Positions 58,301 to 64,000 of a DNA stretch of 64,000 nucleotides are shown one piece after another. This DNA is from Chitinophaga fulva (GTDB taxonomy: Bacteria; Bacteroidota; Bacteroidia; Chitinophagales; Chitinophagaceae), in assembly GCF_012927205.1 (NCBI RefSeq), contig NZ_JABBGC010000002.1:1302001-1366000 (forward strand). The letters run 5' to 3'. Position numbers and translations under genes: made by a program. The notes under the pieces were generated by a model that was not told the origin of the DNA, made no database searches, and saw only the letters and a program-made list of their open reading frames with translations. Each line of letters starts with the position of its first letter. Within the stretch, counting starts at the first letter, position 1.

Positions 58301-61300
58301 GCGCTTCACGGAAATCAAATCCCTGCCGCAGGTCTTCTGCTTTAAAGGCAGCAAATGCCTCTTCCTGCGCGGCTTTGTTCAGGTGCGTATAATCAAGTAT
58401 AGAGACGGGTATTTCTACTTGTTCGTATACACATTGTACCGGGATGCTGAATTCATCATAATAAAATCCGGTCCGCAGGATGGTGTATTGTTGCAACAGC
58501 CGGTTCCAGCTCTGGATAAAGGCATGCGGGCGTAACTGTTCCAGGTCGCAGATAAACTGCTCAATGTAAGTTCCGCTTTCGCCATCATAGAGACCGTGGA
58601 AGAGCATGCCCTCCTGCAATCCGCTGAGGCGGTACAGGCCAGACACTTGTTTCCGGCGGTTGGCGCCTTTGTGCGGCGCATCCAGGAAACGGTCCAGTTC
58701 CTGCCAGCTGATCTCTTGTCCCAGTCCATAATCTGCCGGCGTGGTGCTGGTTTCCTGTTGAGCCACACAATGCAGTATCAGTGTTTCCAGTTGCGACAGG
58801 TAGTCCGCCGCCAGCTGTGTGATCGTTGTTGTATCGTAGTGTACCTGGCTGTATTTCCATTGTACCACCAGTTCACCACCCTGTACGATGCAGTCCACGC
58901 CCATCTTCTCATTGATCCGCAGTGCCGGAGACAATCCGCTACCGGAAGATTCTTTGGCGAGACCGAGGTAACTACCAGGCTGTGTCACATTATCCACCTG
59001 TCCGAGGTAGTTGAAGATGATGTCCCATGGATGGCTGCCTTGCAGCGACGACGTTTTATTAATGTACTTCAGCACACCGTAGCCAATGCCTTTGTCGGTT
59101 ACCTTACGCAGGCTTTCTTTCACTGTTTTCAGCAATGCATCCGGCCCTTCGCCTTCAGCAGCAGGCAGGTATACAGGGTATAAGGAAGTGAACCAGCCTA
59201 CGGTGCGGCTTGTATCTATACCGTTAGCGATGTCTTCACGGCCATGGCCTTCGAGGCCGATGACAGTGCCGGCGGCGCCACTCCAGCCAGACAAGGTGCG
59301 GGTTAATGCGGCCAGCAGCAGATCATTCACTTCCGTGCGATAAGCTTGTGTGGTGCGCTGTAGGAGTTGTTGCGTTAAGGCAGCGTTCAGCCGTACTTCC
59401 TGCGTACGGAGGTCCGATGCCGTTATAACCGTTTTATCGTTGGAATCTGTTCGTAACGGGAGATGACGTTCCTTCACCTGTTCCCAGAAAGGCAGCTGGT
59501 TTTGCAGGCGGGCAGACTGGCCATAGCTGGTCAATGCCTGCTGCCATTGGCGGTAAGAAGTACCTTTCGGGGTAGTCAATGCCGCAGGGCCCTGTTGGAG
59601 CAACTGTTCCAGATCTTCCAGCAAAATACGCCAGGACACGCCGTCCACTGCCAGGTGATGGATCACCATCAGCAGGCGGTTGTCTTTTTCCGTTGCAGGA
59701 GTATTTACCAGCACCGCTCTGATGAGGATGCCGCTTTCGAGACTGAGCGTGCCATGGTATTGCGCCGCCAACTCCTCCATGCGGTCCGGCAGTTGCGCAG
59801 CCGAAACAGCCTGCAGGTCTTCCACAGCGAGCATACCCTCATAGTTGCCATACGTTTGTTCCCAGTGATCACCGTTGTGCGTATACCTGAACCGAAGCGT
59901 GTCATGTATGGCCAACAGCTGTTTAACAGCAGCTGCCAGCGTATCAGCACCTACTTGTTTGCTGATTGTCAGCAGTACGCTTTGGTTAAAATATGGTGCA
60001 TCTGAGCCAGCTGTTTCCAGGTACCATTGCTGAATGGGCAGTAACCCGCTGGTCCCTGTCAACAGGCCTTGTTCGCCCACGAGTACCGTTTTGCTGCGTG
60101 ATTGCAGTTCAGTTGCCAGTGCGGCGATGGTCTGATGCGTAAAAATATCGCGGGGCTGGAATTCCAGGCCTGCCCTTCTGGCGCGGCTCACCACCTGAAT
60201 GGTGATGATGGAATCGCCGCCGGACTCAAAGAAATTATCGTAAACGCCTATACGTGGCAGGTTCAGTAATTGTTGCCATATATCGGCGAGTATCCGTTCT
60301 GTTTCGTTGCGCGGTGCGGTGTACGCGCCGGCTGCCACCGTGGAAAAATCCGGATCAGGCAGCGCTTTGCGGTTAACCTTACCACTGGCTGTAAGCGGGA
60401 TGGCTTCCAGCGGCACGAGGATGGCCGGCACCATATATTCAGGCAGTCGCTCCCTCAGTGCGGACACGATCGCCTCCTTATCGAATGTTGTTGCGGGCAC
60501 CACGTAGCCAATCAGGCGTTTATTGCCACCAGCGTCTTCCCTTACCACCACAGCAGCATCATTGACCAGCTGTGAATCAAGCAATGCGTTTTCTATCTCG
60601 CCTGGCTCCACGCGGAAACCACGGATCTTCACCTGATCGTCTATACGACCCAGGTATTCAATATTGCCATCCGGCAGCCAGCGGCACAAATCGCCCGTAC
60701 GGTACATGGTAGCTCCGGCCGGATGGAAAGGAGCGGTCACAAATTTTTCCCTGGTCAGATCGTCGCGGTGCAGATAACCTCTGGCTACCTGTACGCCGCC
60801 GATATGCAATTCGCCTGCGATGCCGGGAGGCAGCAGATGGCCCGCCTTGTCCAGGATATAGAGCTGCGTATTGGCCACCGGCTTGCCTATGGGCACCAGA
60901 TCAATGTGTCCGGATGTGGCAGGGGCATGCCAGCAAGTAACATCGATGGCAGCTTCCGTAGGTCCGTACAGGTTATACAGCTCCACATGCGGTAGTTTTT
61001 CCCGCACGGCCATTACCTGTTGAGGTTTCAGCGCTTCACCGCTACACAGCACCCGCTGCAGTGACGAGCAGGCGCCGATTGAGATATTCTCCAGGAACAC
61101 ATTTAACAATGAAGGCACGAAGTGAATAGTGGTGATGCCGTAACGTTGGATGGCCGCCTGCAGGTAGTCTGCGTCCTTCTGCCCTTCCGGTTTGGCGAAC
61201 ACCAGTTTCGCGCCGCAGATCAATGGCCAGAGCAGTTCCCATACAGATACGTCGAAACTGAAGGTGGTCTTTTGCAACACGGCATCTTCCGGTACCAGGC

Positions 61301-64000
61301 CAAAATAATCCTGTGTCCAGAGGAGACGGTTCACCACGCCGCGATGTTCATTCATCGCTCCTTTGGGGTTACCGGTAGAGCCGGAGGTATAAATCACATA
61401 AGCGAGGTTATCAGGGGTGATCTTCACTTCCGGCGCCACAGCGGGGTAGTTGCTAATGGCTGTCCAGTCAGTGTCCAGTTTGATCACCGTAACATCCGAA
61501 GGTACTAACGCCGCCGTCCGGCTATCACCCAAAACAACCGTTGCTTTGGTGTCTTTCAACATATAGTGTACACGCTCTTCAGGATAAGCCGGGTCTACGG
61601 GCACATAAGCCCCGCCTGCGCGCAACACACCAAGGATGGCCACGATCATGGCATTGGAACGTTCCAGCAAAACAGGCACCAGCGTCTCTTTCCCTACACC
61701 TTTGCTGTGCAGATAACCGGCCAGTTGAGCAGAACGCTCTTCCAGCTGACGGTAAGTCAATACTTCCTCTTCAAAAACTGTGGCGATGGCTTCCGGCGTA
61801 CGGTCGGCCTGTTCGGTGAAGAGGCTGACCAGCGTTTTATCCTGCGGATAATCTGCTGTAGTATTATTAAACGCTTCCAGTTGTTTGCGTTCTGCGTTGG
61901 TGAGCCATTCCAGTTCTTTTACCAGCACATTGCCGGATGACATTACCTGTAACAACACCTGCGCAAAATGTTTGGCGATGGCCTTTACATAGTCAGCCAA
62001 CAGGATGTCGGAATTGTAATTAAAACGGATGCTGGTCGTTTCTCCCGCTTCGATGATAATCTCCATCGGATAGTTGGTATGCTCATGAACAGACGCATTG
62101 TCTATCCGCAGGCGCCAATGACCGGCGCTTACTGCCTTGCTCACCGGGTAGTTCTCAAACACCAGCAGGCTGTCAAACAAATCACCTGAAACACCCGCGC
62201 CGCGCTGGATGCTATCCAGACTGGTATACTGGAATTCCCGGCTCTCCAGCTGGGCGGCCTGTATGTCCTGCAACCAGGACACCATCCGGCTGTTTTCCTG
62301 TACCGTGGTATGCAATGGCAACGTATTGATGTACAAACCGACCCGTTGCTCTACGCCCGGCAGGTCTTCCGGACGGCCGGAAACGGTAACGCCATAGGTA
62401 ACTTCATTACGGCCGGTATACCTGGATAACAGGAACGCCCATACGCCTTGCATAATAGTGTTGATGGTCACCCTTTGCTGTTGTGCAAAACGGGTAAGCG
62501 TAGCGGTACTATCCTTTTCCAGCAATACGCTGACAGACTTATAAACGCCCGCTCCTTTGGTACGCTCAGCGGTAGCAGGGATAAACGGCAACAGCGTTCC
62601 CTCGTCCGCATCTTTCAGATAACGCTGCCAGTAAGCCGATGCCTGCGCCTTGTCCTGCTGCTCCACATAGCGGATATAATCGCTGTACTGGTCTTTTTCG
62701 TAGGTACCTAAGGGTTGTCCGGCAGACAGTTTTTCGTAAGTGTTCAACAGATTTTCCAGCAACACCGCCAGTGACCAGCCATCAAACAGAATGTGATGGA
62801 ATGTCCAGAGCATCCGGTAACGTTTGTCCTGCAAACGTATCAGCGCCACGCGCATCAGCGGCACCTGGGTAAAATCAATACCACGTTCCTGATCTGCCGC
62901 CTCATAGTCTTTCAACGCCTGTTGTTGTGCGTCTGCATCGAGGTGGCTGTAGTCCAGCAGTTCAAATGGCATTTGCACCTGGTGATAGGCACATTGCAGC
63001 GGTACGCCGAAATCATCATAATAGAAACCGGTGCGTAACACGCTGTAGCGGCCAAGCAGATAATTCCAGCTCTGTTCCAGTATGGCGATGTCCGGATCGT
63101 CCAGGTCGCATCCCAGCTGTTCGATATATGCCGCATTGTGTTTATCATACAATCCGTGGAAGAGCATGCCCTCCTGCAGGCCACTGAGGCGGTAGATGCC
63201 TTCTACCTGCCCTTGCCTTGGCGCACCTCTGAAACCGGCCGCCATAAAGGTATCCAGCTCTGCGATGCTAACAACGGTGCCCAGCCCGAAATCGGATGGC
63301 GTGAAAACAGCGTCCTGTTTAGCTGCACAATGTGCAATCAGTTCTTCCAGTTGTGTGAGATACAGGGCAGACAATGCTGCGATATCAGCAGCTTCAAAGT
63401 GGTGCGTACTGTAGCTCCAGTCGAGTACCAGTTCCCCGTTTTGAATCACACTGTTGACCGCTATTTTTTCATGCACGGGATAATCCGGCGCCATGCCCTG
63501 CCCAGGCAGTTCTTCCGCGTGGCGGACAGGCCCTGCTTCGCTTACCACACGGTCAGCCTGACCGAGGTAGTTGAACACGATGTCCCATGGATCATTGCCC
63601 TGCAAAGCAGGGATTTTAGCGAGATATTTCAGTACCCCGAAGCCGATGCCCCTGTCGGGCACCTGGCGGAGCTGTTCTTTGATAGATTTGAGTGCGGCGC
63701 CTGTTTCGGACTGTCCTGCCACATCCAGTAATACCGGGTACAGCGAGGTAAACCAGCCGACGGTATGTGTGGTATCGATACCTTTGGCGATGTCTTCACG
63801 ACCATGGCCTTCCAGGCCGATGATCACCTGTTGACGGCCATTCCAGGCAGCTACCGCCTGCGCTAAGGCGCACAACAGGATGTCGTTGATTTCAGTATGA
63901 TAAGCCTTTGGCGCCTCCTGTAACAAGGCGAGTGTTTTTGCCGCATCCAGGCGGACCTGCTGTTGGCGCATATCCTTCAGCGTTACACGCTTCGTCTCGT
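52341..64000 (-). CDS. NRPS A (5' end beyond window): partial E plus modules 1-3
   Basis: At least 3885 residues are in the window. The frame is still open at the right edge (…TLKDMRQQQVRLD aligns with the middle of other E domains), so the first Met seen is internal. Order from the edge: C-terminal part of an E domain, then C-A-T-E, C-A-T, C-A-T and a short acidic tail (TENDAAYDVHEL). Predicted units are Ser (epimerised), Asp and an aromatic residue. All C domains keep HHxxxDG and T domains keep GGDS or GGHS. The first C domain is of the post-E type, matching the partial E domain. No initiation domain, MbtH-like gene or tailoring gene is in the window; those should lie to the right. Confidence 0.94.
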   Translation of the reverse strand, partial: ETKRVTLKDMRQQQVRLDAAKTLALLQEAPKAYHTEINDILLCALAQAVAAWNGRQQVIIGLEGHGREDIAKGIDTTHTVGWFTSLYPVLLDVAGQSETGAALKSIKEQLRQVPDRGIGFGVLKYLAKIPALQGNDPWDIVFNYLGQADRVVSEAGPVRHAEELPGQGMAPDYPVHEKIAVNSVIQNGELVLDWSYSTHHFEAADIAALSALYLTQLEELIAHCAAKQDAVFTPSDFGLGTVVSIAELDTFMAAGFRGAPRQGQVEGIYRLSGLQEGMLFHGLYDKHNAAYIEQLGCDLDDPDIAILEQSWNYLLGRYSVLRTGFYYDDFGVPLQCAYHQVQMPFELLDYSHLDADAQQQALKDYEAADQERGIDFTQVPLMRVALIRLQDKRYRMLWTFHHILFDGWSLAVLLENLLNTYEKLSAGQPLGTYEKDQYSDYIRYVEQQDKAQASAYWQRYLKDADEGTLLPFIPATAERTKGAGVYKSVSVLLEKDSTATLTRFAQQQRVTINTIMQGVWAFLLSRYTGRNEVTYGVTVSGRPEDLPGVEQRVGLYINTLPLHTTVQENSRMVSWLQDIQAAQLESREFQYTSLDSIQRGAGVSGDLFDSLLVFENYPVSKAVSAGHWRLRIDNASVHEHTNYPMEIIIEAGETTSIRFNYNSDILLADYVKAIAKHFAQVLLQVMSSGNVLVKELEWLTNAERKQLEAFNNTTADYPQDKTLVSLFTEQADRTPEAIATVFEEEVLTYRQLEERSAQLAGYLHSKGVGKETLVPVLLERSNAMIVAILGVLRAGGAYVPVDPAYPEERVHYMLKDTKATVVLGDSRTAALVPSDVTVIKLDTDWTAISNYPAVAPEVKITPDNLAYVIYTSGSTGNPKGAMNEHRGVVNRLLWTQDYFGLVPEDAVLQKTTFSFDVSVWELLWPLICGAKLVFAKPEGQKDADYLQAAIQRYGITTIHFVPSLLNVFLENISIGACSSLQRVLCSGEALKPQQVMAVREKLPHVELYNLYGPTEAAIDVTCWHAPATSGHIDLVPIGKPVANTQLYILDKAGHLLPPGIAGELHIGGVQVARGYLHRDDLTREKFVTAPFHPAGATMYRTGDLCRWLPDGNIEYLGRIDDQVKIRGFRVEPGEIENALLDSQLVNDAAVVVREDAGGNKRLIGYVVPATTFDKEAIVSALRERLPEYMVPAILVPLEAIPLTASGKVNRKALPDPDFSTVAAGAYTAPRNETERILADIWQQLLNLPRIGVYDNFFESGGDSIITIQVVSRARRAGLEFQPRDIFTHQTIAALATELQSRSKTVLVGEQGLLTGTSGLLPIQQWYLETAGSDAPYFNQSVLLTISKQVGADTLAAAVKQLLAIHDTLRFRYTHNGDHWEQTYGNYEGMLAVEDLQAVSAAQLPDRMEELAAQYHGTLSLESGILIRAVLVNTPATEKDNRLLMVIHHLAVDGVSWRILLEDLEQLLQQGPAALTTPKGTSYRQWQQALTSYGQSARLQNQLPFWEQVKERHLPLRTDSNDKTVITASDLRTQEVRLNAALTQQLLQRTTQAYRTEVNDLLLAALTRTLSGWSGAAGTVIGLEGHGREDIANGIDTSRTVGWFTSLYPVYLPAAEGEGPDALLKTVKESLRKVTDKGIGYGVLKYINKTSSLQGSHPWDIIFNYLGQVDNVTQPGSYLGLAKESSGSGLSPALRINEKMGVDCIVQGGELVVQWKYSQVHYDTTTITQLAADYLSQLETLILHCVAQQETSTTPADYGLGQEISWQELDRFLDAPHKGANRRKQVSGLYRLSGLQEGMLFHGLYDGESGTYIEQFICDLEQLRPHAFIQSWNRLLQQYTILRTGFYYDEFSIPVQCVYEQVEIPVSILDYTHLNKAAQEEAFAAFKAEDLRQGFDFREAPLMRLTLVQLQDNNYRMLWTSHHILLDGWSLPVLVDSLLNTYELLVADKELPAVTIDHFEDYIRYQEKQDKEQLAAFWKQYLQGATEGTLLPFIDAATARTKGSGVYLEHQLALDRAFTQKLTAFAQQHHITTSTLMEGVWAYLLYRYTGRDEISYGVTVSGRPDDLPGVEQRVGLYINTLPLHTNVDEKQEIVAWLQAIQAGQLKSRDYQYASLNDVQQWTGVGSDLFDSSITFQNYPVNEVLEAREWALKIRNVEIHPHTNYPLTIIIAIAEQTSLLFAYNSGLLPEPCVRMIAGHFREVLEQIVTQQVGTLANIEPLTTQEKTALINTSSVEYPKDATVVSLFEAQTNRVARETAVVFEEESLTWQQLEDRANQLARYLRNLGVQPGELVPLCIERSVHLIVGMLGILKAGAAYVPIDPEFPAERIAFVLKDTGARIVVSSDACTPLLPQRSSLQVIAIDGASAKIGALDTTRVSAAVTPESVAYVIYTSGSTGQPKGVLVTHGNLVDYTYGLKAATPLDACRSFGLLSSIATDLGNTVIFGSLLTGGALHLFSKDAINDPEKIGRYLRRHPLDCIKIVPSHWKALCSGEALLLPEKLLVFGGEALDSGVIDSIRAAKATCTVVNHYGPTETTIGKLLHVVSAEKVYGKTVPIGKPFSNTNVYIVSPAGKLCPAGVPGELLIGGAGVAHGYLHQPELTANKFITDPFQPGAGQRVYRTGDLVKYLPDGNILFLGRIDDQVKIRGYRVEPGEIASVLAAFDNISQAVVLVKTDTSGDKRLVAYVVPNGEYDREGVTAYIRQELPDYMHPSTVVVLDHFPLLPNGKIDRKALPDPEVTVTTGDEYTAPTTPTEIKMAAIWARLLEVEQVGLHDDFFALGGHSLLAIRLISAIRKELTAEVVIGDVFDYPTVKALSARLDGNRVDTTVPAVVKQDRPKQVPLSFSQERLWFIDQMEGSVHYHVPTVLRLKGNLQPEVLEHAFQTIVDRHEVLRTVMEQEDGQAFQRVKPAGNWRLDRISRPAYLHDVAALHEEIARLVAVPFDLQHDHMLRVHLISLSEQEHLIVVILHHIASDGWSNTILVDELMELYAAGVEGRTPQLKTLPVQYADYAIWQRNYLSGDVLEEQLGYWKRQLNDVAPLQLPTDFIRPAVQSTRGARFWFMLDEELTSNIRSLCQEEGVTLFMALLAAYNVLLHRYSGQDDICVGSPVAGRTQHESEGLIGLFINTIALRADLRDNPVFSALLQQVKTTTLGAFTHQEVPFEKIVDAVVKDRDVSRTPLFQAAFVLQNAPAIPEFKLQDVQFTIEDIPYTTTKVDLNFTLEEVGGELRGCVEYCADLFREDTIQRMARHFEQLLRTAVATPGASIGTMTMLSGAEETALLHTFNASAVDYPLNNTIIDQLKVQVGLQPDATALIFTGQHLTYRELDERAAQVAHYLRSKGVTNRSLVPICLERSLEMIISILGILKAGAAYVPIDPEYPADRISYMLADTGADVMVSSNSCSTKLRAANPDATIVLVDEEAAAISSYPVTEPAKLPAPGDLAYVIYTSGSTGKPKGVMLEHRGVVNLALSQRDALWLKPGMRSLQFASFGFDASCYEIFNTLLSGGILVLPRKEDLLSADSFAELVNTQQVDLVTLPPSYQHIIKDVLGPVRTIVSAGEPLNREDGKYLQSKGIRLINAYGPTENTVCTTLTDQPIREDNVVTIGKPIANVSVYILDRYGALCPIGVAGEMCIGGANLARGYLHRETLTTEKFIPHPFSTTPGARLYRTGDTARWLADGNIEYIGRIDHQVKIRGFRIELGEIETVLLECELVNEAVVLARADGADNKRLVGYVVPQGDFDKEGILSYLKEKLPEYMVPALLIPMEQLPVTASGKIDRRALPDPDDLHKGTFVAPRDAMEEDLAAIWQELLEVPQVGIYDDFFELGGDSLLAVRVVAHLKRKLAIQLSVSKLFECKNIAQLAAYIQALAAATPTENDAAYDVHEL
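52400..55490 (-). other. NRPS module 3 (C-A-T, aromatic residue)
   Basis: LCL-type C domain (HHIASDG). A domain residues D-A-Y-T-V-A-A-V-C-K resemble Phe/Trp codes (DAWTVAAVC) but with Tyr at position 239. T domain GIYDDFFELGGDSL, then the acidic C-terminal tail that would dock to NRPS B. Confidence 0.78.
55540..58660 (-). other. NRPS module 2 (C-A-T, Asp)
   Basis: DCL-type C domain (LYRLSGLQEGMLFH, HHILLDG), A domain code D-L-T-K-V-G-H-I-G-K (Asp), T domain GLHDDFFALGGHSL. Confidence 0.86.
58700..63230 (-). other. NRPS module 1 in window (C-A-T-E, D-Ser)
   Basis: DCL-type C domain (IYRLSGLQEGMLFH, HHILFDG), A domain code D-V-W-H-L-S-L-I-D-K (Ser), T domain GVYDNFFESGGDSI, E domain with HHLAVDG. 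The number is relative to this window; earlier modules lie beyond the edge. Confidence 0.86.
63240..64000 (-). other. C-terminal part of an upstream E domain
   Basis: AYHTEINDILLCAL, GLEGHGRE, TVGWFTSLYPV and the DIVFNYLGQ segment are the usual E-domain core motifs after HHxxxDG. Its T and A domains lie beyond the window, so the residue before Ser is a D-residue of unknown identity. Confidence 0.88.

Noticed and set aside
63200..63971. The ATG at 63971 as the real start of NRPS A
   Set aside because: The frame continues without a stop to the window edge, and its sequence aligns with the interior of other E domains.

Overview
This window looks like a chromosomal segment of a Bacteroidota member of the Chitinophaga type. 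The signs are TAnnTTTG-like -7 promoter elements without Shine-Dalgarno sites, Bacteroidota-style double-glycine RiPP leaders, a secreted GH43 glycosidase and very large non-ribosomal peptide synthetases (NRPSs). No RNA gene, insertion sequence, phage or CRISPR array was seen. The genus is inferred from gene content, not from a marker gene.

Left part (1-5.4 kb): the 3' end of an alpha/beta hydrolase converges on a secreted GH43 glycoside hydrolase across a shared bidirectional terminator. Next comes the most unusual region, 2.2-5.4 kb. It holds fourteen consecutive small genes on the minus strand, each encoding a 51-68 aa precursor peptide with a Lys-rich double-glycine leader. Thirteen have short cores with four or more cysteines, and twelve of those follow C-x(6,7)-C-x(8,9)-C-x2-C with a Thr two residues after the second Cys. 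No modification enzyme, protease or exporter gene lies next to them in the window. One copy (2453-2608) is degenerate.

Middle part (5.5-18.3 kb): ordinary chromosomal genes. There is an HxlR regulator divergent from a secreted metallo-beta-lactamase-fold hydrolase, a HEAT-repeat protein overlapping tail to tail with a membrane fatty-acid hydroxylase, a Crp/Fnr-type regulator, a short-chain dehydrogenase with an AraC-type regulator, DNA polymerase X and a tandem universal stress protein. The stress-protein gene is divergent from an MlaE/MlaF/MlaD-type lipid transport operon. Two 5-4-5 palindromes of the Crp/Fnr type lie upstream of the hydroxylase gene and in the usp/mla intergenic region.

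Right part (16.8-64 kb): one minus-strand operon. Three collinear NRPS genes (the first open at the right edge) are followed 40 nt later by a lipoprotein subtilase and then a Rho-independent terminator. The NRPSs carry twelve complete C-A-T modules, four complete epimerases plus one partial, TubC-like docking domains and a terminal thioesterase. C-domain subtypes agree with every E-domain position, which supports the protein order. From residues read by eye in the A domains, the predicted product is: ...(D)-Ser(D)-Asp-aromatic-Leu(D)-Ser-basic(D)-X-Ile/Val(D)-Asp-Leu-Asp-Ile/Val, released by the thioesterase. At least one more module lies beyond the right edge, so the peptide has 13 or more residues. 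It may be a cyclic lipopeptide of the kind reported from Chitinophaga, but this is inference.
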